Assembly: GCA_033807775.1 (NCBI GenBank)
Contig: CM066321.1
Coordinates: 43,314,850-43,378,849, forward strand
Reading direction: 5' to 3'
DNA: 64,000 nucleotides
From: Saussurea involucrata
Taxonomy: Eukaryota > Streptophyta > Magnoliopsida > Asterales > Asteraceae
The notes beneath the pieces were generated by a model that worked only from the letters and a program-made list of their open reading frames with translations, did no database searches and was not told where the DNA came from. Shown here one piece after another: positions 1 to 10,080 of this stretch (position 1 is its first letter; every line of letters begins with the position of its first letter). A program made the translations under genes and the position numbers.

Positions 1-19
1 AAAAACCAAATTCTGAGTA

Positions 20-165
20 GTAGAGTCAGAATTCTGATTAGAAGAGTCAGAATTCTGAGTAACTTGCTCAAAATTCTAAGTATCAGAGTCAGAATTCTGA
101 TTAGTTGAGTCAGAATTCTGAGTAGTAGAGTCAGAACTTCTGAGTAACAGAGTCAGAATTCTGAT
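20..165. repeat. 21-bp tandem repeat built on a palindrome
   Basis: The 10-bp perfect palindrome CAGAATTCTG begins at 27, 48, 90, 111 and 154, with degenerate copies at about 69 and 132. This is a spacing of 21 bp over about seven units. It lies in the noncoding part of Cop1. Similar 21-bp spacing of a CAGA..TCTG motif is seen in Cop2 and Cop3. Confidence 0.85.
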
Positions 166-170
166 AAAAC

Positions 171-569
171 TATCCAGAGAAAATGCCTTAGAAAAATGTT
201 TGGATTTTGTGATTTTTGAACAATCTGAACTTCAAATCACCATAACTTGCTCAGAAATCAGAATTTTTCAACCAAAATTTGCAGGGTTGCTCAAAATGTG
301 ATTCTGAACACATTCTCTGGAAATGTTTTCTACTAAAAACACTCACATCTATGAGTTCGATAACCCCACAGTAAACAGAACTTTTTCAAAAAAAATCTTC
401 AAAATCAACAAACTGGTCTGTATGAATCAGAAATCCATAATCACATTCAGATCGAATTTTGGACTGAATTATCCAAAAGTCAAAATTCTCAATTTAAGCA
501 CAACATCTGTTTTAAGTCACGTGTCAGTATTATCATTCAGCTCTACACATGAATAACCTGCAAAACAGA
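171..569. other. Cop1 noncoding internal sequence
   Basis: AT-rich sequence between the tandem repeat and the end of the gag-like frame. I see no open frame of note on the element strand, and no protease or integrase motifs where pol would be expected. Confidence 0.6.
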
Positions 570-1709
570 TTAAGTTGTCTTTGGTACCCATATGAACTTG
601 GGTCCAGGTTTGTTAGGTGCAGTGGTATATGCAGATATTCTATAAGAACCATACCAGTGCTGAATAAAATTCTTGTTCACAAAATCATCAGTCCCACAAT
701 TGTAAGTCCCACAATATGAACAACAAAGTTTCTTTTGTGCAATTCTGACTAATTGATTTACAGAATAAATCACATCAGGTTTAACAAAAGATTTTCTTTG
801 AAATGTATTGTTCTTCTTGACATTTGAATTAGGAACCTTTGATTTTAGCACTTCTTTCTTGGAAGTAGTTCCTTTAACTCTCCATTCCATTTTGACTTTC
901 TTATATGAAGGACGATCAGCAGATTGATATTTGAAAGAATTTTCCACTGAGTGATCATAGAAGAGATTAGAAGGTCGAATCGGACTTTCTGCATAGCTTT
1001 TGGATTTATTAAGTGACTTCATTTTGTAATATAAGTCATTTCGTTCCTTGGTCACAAAATCAAGCTTCTTCTGAATATCAGATTTAACCCTCTTATCTTT
1101 CATGATATCAGTCGATAACACATTCAAATTTCTTGTCAGCTTACGTATTTCCTGCTGAAATATCTTCCTTTCAATATAAAATTTGTCTTTAACGCTCCTA
1201 GCCTGAAAGTCAGCAACCTTCCTATTTTCTAGCTCTTGTCTTTCTATATCTAGTTCTTCTTGAAGTTCAGATATTTTCTTCGACATTTTCACATTTTTAG
1301 CTTCAAATTCAACCCTTTCCTTCTCCAATTTTTCTTTTTCAAGAAATAATACTTTTTCAAAATCAGATATATGTTTCAAGAGTTGGCCATTTTTCATTTC
1401 ACATGATTTGATTCTATTTTCAAAATCTGTCAACATCTTTCTTTCAAAATTGATTTTCTCTTTCAAATCAACATTCTCTTTTTCTAACAACTTTATGTTT
1501 TCTTGAACCTTTTCAAAATCCTTTAGAAGATCGGATTTATCTTTTTGCAAATTTACAACAACTTTTGTACTTTCATCAAATTTGGCTTCAAGATTAGCAA
1601 TCTTGCTTTCAAAATGAACAATCTCAGTTACATGACTTGATTTTTGTAAATTTTCTGAACTTGTTATAGAACTTGCAGGTCTCACAAAAACTTCAACAAT
1701 CTCAGGCAT
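570..1709 (-). CDS. Cop1 Gag-like coiled-coil protein
   Basis: An uninterrupted frame of 379 codons. Residues about 30-250 are a long run of charged heptads (many E, K, L), read as a coiled coil. A basic linker follows, then a cysteine pair (CSYC) at about residues 329-333 without a complete CCHC knuckle, and the frame ends in IWVPKTT. The Gag of the full-length Cop2 has the same order of parts and ends at the same motif (IWVPKSL), which identifies this as the C-terminal half of a copia Gag. The N-terminal UBN2-type gag domain present in Cop2 is missing here: the first ATG is followed upstream only by the leader and primer-binding site. The frame is undamaged, unlike most others in the window. 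Function beyond Gag-like packaging is unknown. Confidence 0.65.
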   Translation of the reverse strand: MPEIVEVFVRPASSITSSENLQKSSHVTEIVHFESKIANLEAKFDESTKVVVNLQKDKSDLLKDFEKVQENIKLLEKENVDLKEKINFERKMLTDFENRIKSCEMKNGQLLKHISDFEKVLFLEKEKLEKERVEFEAKNVKMSKKISELQEELDIERQELENRKVADFQARSVKDKFYIERKIFQQEIRKLTRNLNVLSTDIMKDKRVKSDIQKKLDFVTKERNDLYYKMKSLNKSKSYAESPIRPSNLFYDHSVENSFKYQSADRPSYKKVKMEWRVKGTTSKKEVLKSKVPNSNVKKNNTFQRKSFVKPDVIYSVNQLVRIAQKKLCCSYCGTYNCGTDDFVNKNFIQHWYGSYRISAYTTAPNKPGPKFIWVPKTT

Positions 1710-2171
1710 GATGAAATGACAAATTCAAATATCAACTATGAATTATGATAAAAAATGAGAATCAACACAGATCTAGAACATGCAAGAATTAATCAAATCT
1801 GTCACATGCATTTCATCAAACAGTTAGAGTACATGAATTAATGAAATTCTTCTTTTCAACAAACAATTTGAATACTAATCAACATGCAGCAGATAGAATC
1901 ACTTTGATCAAGAAACCAATCAAGAATTTCGAAAACATACCTGTGATCTCTGTTTAATTTCGAGAATTAATCAACATAGAGAGAAAATCTTTGGATGACT
2001 TGATTGTAAGATATCGATTCAACAGAAAGACAAATTCTTGAATCAAAACAGAACGACTTCAAGAATTACGAGTAGCAGCGGAATCAATTAACGAATTGAT
2101 CAAGAAATCTTCAAGAATGCGATCAAGAAACCCTCAAGAACACGATCTTGAACAGAATTTGTTTGTTGATT
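1710..2171. other. Cop1 untranslated leader
   Basis: Lies between the primer-binding site and the first ATG of the gag-like frame on the minus strand. It contains repeated short stretches resembling 'caagaattac' and 'caagaaacc', and no coding capacity that I can support. Confidence 0.55.
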
Positions 2172-2184
2172 AGCTCTGATACCA
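2172..2184 (-). promoter_or_regulatory. Cop1 primer-binding site (initiator Met-tRNA type)
   Basis: Minus strand TGGTATCAGAGCT, two bases from the LTR end. This is the standard plant copia primer-binding site, complementary to the 3' end of initiator Met-tRNA. Confidence 0.93.
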
Positions 2185-2186
2185 AT

Positions 2187-2560
2187 TGTAAGTCCCATAA
2201 TTAGCAACAATCAAGAAACTCCATAACAATTGAGTAGAAGTAGGCATGAAGATTATTTTATTGAATGATTTCTATTCATAAGCTTTGAAAACAATGGAGG
2301 GAGAATTTCTCTAATACAAACGTTTCTCACAACTCATTGTGAAGTATGTGTGATCACAAAATATCTCTAATGACAATGTAAGCCCAAGACACCTATTTAT
2401 AGTGTCAAATTACATGACATGGGCCCAAGCCCATTTAACTCCCATTAAACCCCCAAAGCCCAAAAGACTAACAAAGCTAATTACAATACATTTGACTTTC
2501 ATTGACTTTACATGGACTTTATAAAACTTTCTATATAATCGGGGCTTTCTAGACCCAACA
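2187..2560 (-). repeat. Cop1 5' LTR
   Basis: 374 bp with TG...CA ends (minus strand starts TGTTGGGTC and ends GGGACTTACA). A TATA box TATAAATA lies at 2401-2394 on the minus strand. Immediately outside, at 2561, the sequence switches to Tat-D gag. LTR limits are supported by the adjacent primer-binding site. Confidence 0.9.
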
Positions 2561-3220
2561 CCGTTACTTCATTTAGCGACCATCGACCGTCAACCCCCGA
2601 GCATGCAAAGGTCGTCAATTGATTCACCGGTGGTTCGGACGTATGTGGTCTGACGTACTCCGCGGCCAAACGTCACGCCAGTCAAGCACCCGACGATCGG
2701 CCTATTCCGCGTTCGTCAAGACCCAAATGAGATTTGGATTTGGAAGCTATGAAGATCGTATTCGACCAAGACGACCTCGGCGACTCGTATCAGAAACATC
2801 ATTACGGATTGATCATTCAACTCATGATTGGTAATTGTTTAACCCGACGAGTCTTGATCGATGGGGGCAGTTCAGCAAACGTCATGTTCCTTGACACCAT
2901 CAAGGCCATGGGAATCGATCATTCGGAAATCACCTGACGTTCGACGACTTTGGTCGGTTTCAATGGAGAAGCGACGAGCACCTATGGAGATATTATCTTG
3001 CCCGTCTATGCCGGAGGAATCAACAAGCAGACCAAGTTCAGTGTCATCGATTGTGCATCGGCCTATAACATCATTTTAGGTCGACCATGAAATGAAAGTC
3101 GTTCCTTCGACATATCATCAAACCCTGAAATTCCCTACGCCATGGGGAATCCAAGAAATTAAAAGTGAGACAAAAGTCGCCCGCGACTGCTATAAGACAT
3201 CCCTGAAGCCGCAAAAGTAA
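2561..3220 (+). pseudogene. Tat-D gag end and aspartic protease, broken
   Basis: Encodes the end of Gag and the retropepsin-like protease of a Tat-type polyprotein. The protease core VLIDGGSSANV is readable near 2850-2880, followed by the conserved FNGE and YNIILGRP blocks. Disruptions are a TGA after SSRPK (about 2729), a TGA in SEIT*RST (about 2936, CGA to TGA) and an 8-bp deletion just after the GRP motif (about 3088). The final codons (KPQK, then TAA at 3218-3220) align with the stops of Tat-A and Tat-C, so the frame of this family ends after protease. No RT follows. It is upstream of the spacer and the antisense gene. Confidence 0.85.
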
Positions 3221-4041
3221 GCTGTCCGGCGGTCGCGTGTCGAAGGTTAAGCATGACCGTAGGGTCTCGACAGGTTCGTCCTTCTATCCGTAATCTTAAA
3301 ACTTATGCCTCTCTTGCAGGATATGCCGACTATTTTTGCCATGTCGCACGAAAACATGGTCGACATAGGCATAGGCGTTGTTCCCCGAGATCTCAGTGTC
3401 GATTCGTCATTTAAAACCTACTCTCTCCTGAAAAGAATAGGATGATAAATGACGGGGGCAAGTACCCCATCCGAAAGGGTATGCTTTCAAAATTCCCTTT
3501 TTCTTCTTCCATACGATTTTTCATCACAGACGACTACTAACTTAAGCATCGGAGGGTCGTTGGTTAGCCAACGACCAACCTCTAACATTGTTTTTCCACA
3601 GAATCGCACGACAATAATCATATGACTCTATTTTCGCAAGGTCGCACGACATAGACGATCAGGTCTATGACTTGATCTTCCTTTCACAGGAATACACGAT
3701 TCAAGCTCATCGCACGACTTAGTCGTACGATCGCAAAGTCTAAACGACTTTACATTTTAAGTTTCATACCCTAAATGAAGGCTTTAATCGCATGTGTTTA
3801 TGTTTATATACACGATTTAAAAGTCTTATGACTTGCGTTCTAGTTATTGTGAAGCAATGATGCCTAAGTCGCATGATTCCTTGGTTATTCTTTACTTAGT
3901 GAATCTTACACATGATGTTGTATTTATTCACAAAATCGCAAATTCGACAAGAAGTCTAAGTTTCATTCATAAACTGTCGATTACATTAAAAGGAACTCGA
4001 CCACCAACGGTCAATCGGTAAAAACAAAAGTAAGGAATTTT
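3221..4041. other. Tat-D spacer between gag-pro and the antisense gene
   Basis: Noncoding. Rich in variants of TCGTGCGA/TCGCACGA, with a strong hairpin at 3555-3576 and a stretch matching the equivalent spacers of Tat-A, C, E and F. It separates two converging reading frames, so it should hold both polyadenylation regions, but I cannot mark these signals with confidence. Confidence 0.7.
3555..3576. other. Conserved 9-bp-stem hairpin (Tat-D copy)
   Basis: Arms GGTCGTTGG and CCAACGACC around a TTAG loop. The same hairpin is found at the same place in Tat-C, A, F and E. Confidence 0.8.
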
Positions 4042-6050
4042 TTAAATTTGAGGAAGGGCATCAGTCGCATCCTTGCCCGAGGCCTAGCCCTGAAGATCTT
4101 CGCCTACCACTTCCTCCTCGACGTCCTTCTCATCATCCGAATCGAGGTCCCTCATAGACCCGACGCCCTTCAAATAAATGTCGAGCTCTTCCGACGCCGA
4201 AGCAAGAGGGTCCTTCCCCCGCAAATGTCGCCTCATAATCGCCGTCCTAGCGGTCAGGCGAGCTATGGAAAAAATGGACTTACCCTCGTCCTTAGCAGCT
4301 TGCACCTCTTTCTCTAGACCCTCTACCCTGGACATGGAATCCTAAGCTTCCTTTATAGCTACAGCCAAGGATTCCTTAATCTTTTCTATCTCTTCCCTCT
4401 GGTCGGCAATCAGGGATAAGGACGTCGTCAGGCGATGATTGACATCATCCTTCGCACGACCGACGACCTCTAGATGTTTCCGGGCGTCATCGAGACGTTT
4501 TAATAGAGCCTCTTCGCGCTCTGCGGCGACCTTCACCCTATCCAACGCCGCATTCTCTCTCTCGTGCGCAACAAACATTAGATTCTTTATCTTCGTCGTC
4601 TCGCCCCGCAAAGACAAGGAAGCCTAGAACGCCTACAAAATTATAAAAGAAACATCGTTAGTAAATAACGACAACGAACAAACGACAAACGATAAACAAA
4701 CCAAGTCTTGAAAGAAATACTTACCATGAATGCCAGCCCGGCGACATGAGCTCCCGTCTCCTCGATAGGAAACCCCTCGAAACGCTCCCTGAAAGAGGGG
4801 AGCAGATATTTCCCCAGATGATAAAATAGGTCCGTCCTGTCTAGGACACTGCTGACCATAAAGTCCGATGGCAATGTAAAATTAACCGTCGTGACCTTAG
4901 CCCCTCCCATCGGCTGATCCTTGCCCTTGCCGGCCGACAAAGGATCCGACGCGGCTGACGGGGACTTCGTTGTTTCCGCCGGAGGCACAAAACTGATGGG
5001 TGTCGCAGCAATCGCACTGGAAGAAGTCTTCCTAGGCGACGCGACCTTCGCCTTCTCAGGCGAAATGACTCTCGACGAGTCATTATCCCCCGAAGACGGT
5101 TCCCTCGGGATTGTCGTCCTCGTCTTCCTTGGGACTTCAGGACCAACGGACAAGGCTCTCTGCCTCTTTTCCCTGCCCTTACGAGCAAGCTCAAGCTCAA
5201 CTGCTCTTTTAGCAGAGACACTCGCTATCCGTGGTTCAGACTCCCCTAGAAACCACATAAGAGTAAATATTATGAAAAGCACAAAGAAAAGAGATTCGAA
5301 GTAATCTAGAAAGGAAGGTATGCTTACCAGCCATCTCTCTTTCTTCTCTCGACTCCTTTTCTTCCCCCTCTTCTTCCTCACGTCTTTTCCCTCGATTCTC
5401 TCCTAAGAATACCAAATCTTCGTCATCGTCCCCTAAGTGTCGCACGATGAACGAACGCTCCGCGATGCTGAACTCCAGAAAGGCGTCGATTCTTGCTTGA
5501 GAGTTGGAATATGGCTTCACATCCTCGAACTTGATGGCTGTCGATATAAAAACAGCAAGTTAAAAATCAGGTAAGAATCACAAACCACGACATACGACGG
5601 TGAAATTTTAAAGCTCACCCGATGTATTCCATCGTTTACAGGGGTCTTTAAGACCAAGGTACGATCACCCTTAAGCTTAGAGTACAAGCTACAACGATGA
5701 CACCCGTCCTTCTTGGCATGATAAGCCAAGAGGAGATCGCGTACATTCATGGGAGTATCCCATTTCTTAATAAAACGCTCGATTACTTGTACGACTCGCC
5801 AGAATTGGGGCATTAGCTGACCTGGTGCTAAATCGAATTCTAGCATAAAAGCCTTAGAGAGTGGCGAGTAGGGCCATTCGAAACCTATCTTAAAGGGGTA
5901 TTCATTTATCAAAATATACCCCTCGGGACATTCGTTCGATCGAATCTGACCTGGGCAGATCAATTCAACCCACGCAGGGATTTTTGCTAGGTTTCTAAGC
6001 TCATCGAGGCCCTATTGTTCTTGAATAGTGCTTTCAGGATCTATTGACAT
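4042..6050 (-). pseudogene. Tat-D antisense gene (Transposase_28-like domain plus coiled coil)
   Basis: Runs opposite to gag-pro. Four exons on the minus strand: 6050-5619, 5537-5328, 5245-4725, 4632-4042, with introns bounded by gt..ag. Exon 1 encodes a domain like the plant 'putative gypsy-type transposon' family (blocks CPEGYI, YPFKIGFEWPYSP, QLMPQFW; my recall of PF04195). Exons 2-3 encode an acidic then S/T/P-rich linker with the block TVNFTLPSDFM. Exon 4 is a long coiled coil ending in an acidic tail. Exons 2-4 have exactly the lengths of Tat-A (210, 521, 591). Damage: a 76-bp deletion near the end of exon 1 (frameshift) and several stops, including a TAG near the start of exon 4. It has its own TATA-like box at 6245-6254. 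Confidence 0.8.
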
Positions 6051-6244
6051 TTCTAACAGACTTAAAGGAATCGACGGAAATCGTACCTTATATAAGCGCT
6101 CTAGACCTTGAACAATCTTAACCAAGCCGAAGATTCTCACGGGTTCAGGAAAGATTGGACGAAAAATGGTAAAGAAATCAAGGCATAATCACTTTCTGAA
6201 TAAACTCTTCGAAGGCGTAACGAGGAAATGACCTGTCAAGGTCT

Positions 6245-6254
6245 CTATTTATGC
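6245..6254 (-). promoter_or_regulatory. TATA-like box of the Tat-D antisense gene
   Basis: Minus strand GCATAAATAGAGA, about 200 bases upstream of the ATG. The same CATAAATAGAGA block is upstream of the equivalent gene in Tat-A and Tat-C, and a variant in Tat-E. Confidence 0.6.
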
Positions 6255-6529
6255 AAGAAATCGAGTCAAGTCGAGTCCCTTTGATAATCGCCACGTGCCC
6301 TCATCTTTTCGAATGACCACACAAATTGTCGGCACCTGTTAAAGACAGCTGGTAAGCACGATCGTGCGTCAGTATGACATCACGATCCCGTTTCCTTTTC
6401 GACTTCTCGTTCAGATAAAATCGGATTGATCCAGTTCCAAGATAACCAAGGTAACTTTCGACACGTGTCATAATTATATGCGTCCGACTGACAAAATTTA
6501 AAATTCGAATTTGCCATCCTACTTTCAAA

Positions 6530-6543
6530 TTTTGGGGGCAAAC
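6530..6543 (+). promoter_or_regulatory. Tat-D polypurine tract
   Basis: TTTTGGGGGCAAAC immediately before the 3' LTR, the expected position of the plus-strand primer. The same tract adjoins the 3' LTR of Tat-A, B, C, E and G. Confidence 0.85.
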
Positions 6544-6974
6544 TGTTTGGGCAAAAATTCACCAGTCTCGACCACGACCAAGGTAAGGAAACACTTATTC
6601 CCTTTTCCATAACGAAGGTAAAATCATAGTACTTTAAACTCTTGATTAAAAATAAAATCGAAAGTCTTTTTAATCTCACGACACTCGACCTCGATGTCGC
6701 CTAGCTCACCCGACCGTCGCATAGAACCATGCGACCTCGACCAACTAACGCATGACATAAACTGTTACGTTTGTTCAGTGTTTAATGCAGGAGTCAACAT
6801 CATTAATGGACAAACGGATATAACTGATGAAGGTCATTAAACAACATAAAGACGACGTCCGTTACGACATTTATCGAAGTATTTAATGAGCCAATTAAAG
6901 CGTCCGAAGACTATAAATATCAAGGATAATCATCATTTCAAGAGGACAAAAAAGAACACAGAGACACAACATCG
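6544..6974 (+). repeat. Tat-D 3' LTR, truncated
   Basis: Starts TGTTTGGGCAAAA and matches the reverse complement of the Tat-A/C LTRs until it stops at ACAACATCG (6974). About half of the LTR, including its GGCATTAACA end, is absent; Athila sequence follows directly, which implies a deletion at this border. Confidence 0.85.
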
Positions 6975-7102
6975 CTGGTAATGTTTTCCGGTGGGCGGTC
7001 GTCGGCGGATCTGCGGCGGACTGCAGTACGGTCGCGCTCATTAGGGTTAGGGTTTATTCTTTTGCTTCTAGCCATTAGAAGGGTTTCTTGGTTCTGGTTC
7101 AT
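6975..7102 (-). pseudogene. Start of the Ath downstream (env-position) ORF
   Basis: An ATG at 7102 opens a frame that stays open for 42 codons to the Tat-D border. It begins with polar residues and a basic stretch (MARSKRINPNPNERDR from its second ATG). The position about 450 bases after the pol stop fits the second ORF of Athila elements, which often starts with such a basic segment. Two tandem AACCCTA units in this frame mimic a telomere motif but are codons. Everything after codon 42 is lost to Tat-D. Assignment is by position and a short N-terminus only. Confidence 0.45.
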
Positions 7103-7554
7103 GAGAGAAAATTAGGAGAGAAAGGATTTGTGTTTGAAATATTTGGAGGAAAGGTGTCTTTTGGCTTTTTGGTAGAAAAGAAGTATTTTTTGGGTATTAG
7201 AAATTGGAGGGAACGGTTATTGAGAGAAAAAGAGAGATGTGATGGCTTTTCTTGAAAAATGGCGAATTAGATGTAGGGTGGCAGCAAAAGGAGACTAATG
7301 TGTAAGAAAAGGTGATATGTTGTCAGCTCTTGGGCCCCCAAACCGTCCCATCTCAACGTCAGTTCGGCAGTGGGAACCGCAGTGACATCCTCGATGTCAC
7401 TGCGAAGCACTTGTTTTGACTTTTTTTTTTAAAATTTTGGCAATCTCTCATACATACATGAAAACAAACTACCACACAGCATTAAAAAGAACAAAAATAA
7501 TAAAAATACAGCAAATAACTGAAATAAAATATTCACAAGTGGTTCCGACTTTTC
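7103..7554. other. Ath intergenic region with a perfect hairpin
   Basis: Noncoding sequence between pol and the downstream ORF. At 7378-7404 it has a perfect 12-bp stem (CGCAGTGACATC and its complement) with a three-base loop. The rest is purine-rich on the plus strand with no further feature that I can support. Confidence 0.6.
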
Positions 7555-9588
7555 TTAACCAGAGTGGGTTAGAGAGTGGGATGGAATGTGAGCACTCTCG
7601 CTCAGAAAATGTTTCACTCTCTGCCCATTGACCTTAAACGTTTGACCAGACTGTGGGGACTTCAATTCCACTGTTCCAAAGGGACTAACCTTGACCACGG
7701 TCTATGGTCCCGTCCATCGTGATTTTAGTTTACCTGGAAAGAGTTTAAGACGGGAATTGAACAATAGTACATTTTGGCCTTCCATGAACTTCCTATGGTT
7801 GATTCTTCGATCATGCCACATCTTGGTCTTTTCTTTGTACAACTTTGCATTTTCATAGGAGTGGTATCGCAACTCCTATAGCTCATGCATTTGCAAGCAC
7901 CTCTTAATTCCCGCAGCATCCTCGCTCATATTGAGCTCTTTAAGTGCCCAAAACGCCTTGTGCTCCAATTCAATCGGTAAATGGAAAGCCTTGCCAAAAA
8001 CTAATTTAAATGGAGACATTCCCAAGGGAGTTTTGTAGGCTGTTCGATAGGCCCAAAGAGCGTCATCAAGTTTGGTTGACCAATCCTTGCGATGTGGTTT
8101 AACGACTTCTTCCAAAATACCTTTGATCTCACGGTTTGAAAGCTCGGCTAAACCGTTGGTTTGCGGGTGGTATGCGGTGGCCACTCTATGATGTATATCT
8201 TATTTAGCAAGGACCGAGCTCATGACTTTGTTTACAAAATGGGTGCCTTCGTCACTAATTAATGCCCGTGGTGTTCCAAATCGAGTGAAAATGTTTTTAT
8301 GCAAAAATTTCACCACGGTATTGGCATCATTAGAGTGACATGCAACAACTTCCACCCATTTTGAAACATAGTCTACCGCAACCAAGATATAAAAATTATT
8401 GTTTGAATTTGGAAAGGGTCCCATGAAATCAATCCCCCAAACATAAAAAAGTTCTACCTCTAGGATGTTATTAAGAGGCATCTCGTTCCTTTGCGAAATG
8501 TTCCCGGTGCGTTGACATTGCTCACAATTTTTCACAAATTCATAAGAGTCCTTAAAGACAGTGGGCCAAAAGAACCCACTTTGCAAGATTTTTGCAGCAG
8601 TGCGGTTTCCACCAAAGTGGCCACCGTAGTGGGATGTGTGGCAACCATGGAGTATTTGATGTTGCTCACTCCCGTGGACACAACGCCTCAACATTTGGTC
8701 CGTCCCTATCTTATATAAGAAAGGGTCGTCCCAAACATATTGTCGTGTATCATGTAAAAACTTTTTAAAGGGTTGTCCACTCATCCCGTGGGGCTTTAGT
8801 TCACTTGCTAAAAAGTTTGCAATGTCAGCATACCAAGGAATATTATTTTCGTGATGTTGGGCTGCTAACAATTGTTCATCGAGAAAATTCTCTTTGACCG
8901 GAGTGGGATCTACAGTGGTCACTACCTTCTCAAGCCTGGAAAAATGGTCAACTACCTGATTGCTTGTTCCTTTTCTATCCACGATCTCAAGGTCGATTTC
9001 TTGCAGCAATAAAACCCATCTAATCAAACGTGGGTTGGAATCAGCCTTGTTGATCAAATATTTTATCTCTGCATGATCAGTGTGCACGATGACCTTCGTC
9101 CCTATCAAGTACGACCTGAAACGATCAAAAGCAAATACCACCGCAAGTAATTCTTTTTCAGTGACAGTATAATTTATCTGAGCTTCAATCATTGTTTTAC
9201 TTGCATAATAAATGAGGTGAAAGATTTTGTTCTTTCTTTGTCCGAGAACAGCCCCTACAGCCCACTCGCTGGCGTCACACATGACTTCGAATGGGAGTGA
9301 CCAGTAAGAAGTGGTCACTATGGGTGCAGTAACTAAGGCTTTCTTGATTGTTTCAAAGTCATCTCGACATTCTTGGGTAAAATTAAACTCTTTTTCATGT
9401 TGCAACGGGTTACATAGGGGTTTTGTTATTTTCGAAAAATCTTTGATGAACCTCCTATAAAAACCCGCATGACCCGAGAAACTTCGAATACCTTTCACTG
9501 TTGTGGGTTCGGGAATTTGTGCCACTACTTCAAGATTAGCTTTGTCAACTTCCAACCCTCTTTTTGAGACAAGATGGCCTAGGACAAT
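7555..9588 (-). pseudogene. Ath pol: RT end, RNase H and integrase
   Basis: Starts at the target duplication, at the RT thumb motif VLGHLVSKRG, and continues into RNase H (about 9290-8950, CDASEWAVGAVL and HTDHAEIKYL), the integrase HHCC zinc finger (about 8660-8500), and the integrase core with D in WGIDFMGPFP (about 8420), D in ISDEGTHF (about 8260) and E in NGLAELSNR (about 8146). A C-terminal integrase segment runs on to a TAA at 7555. Three in-frame stops break it: TAA after VLAK (8200), TAG after MHEL (7876) and TAG after WTGP (about 7703). Sequence blocks are typical of the Athila lineage. The upstream half of RT is at 23774-24420. Confidence 0.9.
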
Positions 9589-10080
9589 TGTTAATGCCAA
9601 AAATCGCACCAAAGTACAACTTAAGGTCGATGTGGACTTTAACAACTAAAGAAATGAATCGTTCGACAAAAGCGTGCGACAAAGACAGAAATGTAAATGA
9701 GACAGAGATTTTGGTGACGCGGGAAAAACCTCAACGAGGAAAAAATCCGCGGACGACTGTGGAAGTTGTCGCTGCACTATGGTCGCCAAACAGGGGCGAT
9801 GTCCTTGTGTTTCTGGTGTCGATCGTAGAGAGATTACAATAAAAATGAAAGAAAGACTTCGAAATGTAAAGTAACAAGTGTTTTGAATGTAAAAACAATG
9901 TGCGGCGTGTGTTAAAACTGTGTGTCGTGCGCTGATGTCGTGCGTCGAGAGCGATCTTCTATGAGTGATTTCTTCGTTTCGAGTGCTTGTGTCTGTTGTT
10001 CGATGTTGTGTCTCTGTGTTCTTTTTCGTATCTGTGTTCTTTTTCGTCCTCTTGAAATGATGATTATCCTTGATATTTAT
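9589..10080 (-). repeat. Tat-A 3' LTR, left segment
   Basis: Plus strand begins TGTTAATGCC directly after the target duplication and runs to the TTTAT at which Tat-C inserted. A short internal duplication (ttctttttcgt repeated, about 10015-10050) distinguishes it from the 5' LTR of the same element. Confidence 0.9.

Larger units (their letters stand above)
1..2560 (-). mobile_element. Cop1: copia (Sirevirus-like) element, 5' part
   Basis: A minus-strand copia element that runs off the left edge. On the minus strand it reads 5' LTR (2560-2187), primer-binding site, a noncoding leader (2171-1710), one gag-like reading frame (1709-570) and then about 570 bases without coding capacity that end in a short tandem repeat. 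Protease, integrase and RT do not follow the gag-like frame, so this looks like a non-autonomous derivative. It sits in the gag-pro region of Tat-D, whose sequence starts at once after the LTR at 2561. The other LTR is outside the window, so the target duplication cannot be checked. Confidence 0.85.
2561..6974 (+). mobile_element. Tat-D: non-autonomous Ty3/gypsy (Tat-like) element, partial
   Basis: Plus-oriented. Order: end of gag plus protease (2561-3220), noncoding spacer (3221-4041), an antisense intron-containing gene (6050-4042), polypurine tract (6530-6543) and a truncated 3' LTR (6544-6974). The left part is cut by Cop1. On the right the LTR breaks off in its R/U5 region and Athila sequence begins at 6975. 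The same order is seen, inverted, in Tat-A and Tat-C. Confidence 0.85.
6975..9588 (-). mobile_element. Ath: Athila-like Ty3/gypsy element, 3' portion
   Basis: Minus-strand element. This portion holds the end of RT, RNase H and integrase (9588-7555) and the start of a downstream ORF (7102-6975). The left end is cut by Tat-D. The right end stops at ACAAT (9584-9588), a duplicate of 23769-23773, where the same pol continues after Tat-A. Confidence 0.85.

Noticed and set aside
4841..5221. Arg-rich minus-strand frame
   Set aside because: Out-of-frame reading of exon 3 of the Tat-D antisense gene.
7041..7056. Telomere-like TTAGGGTTAGGGTTTA
   Set aside because: Only two units, and on the minus strand they are the codons for NPNPN in the start of the Athila downstream ORF.
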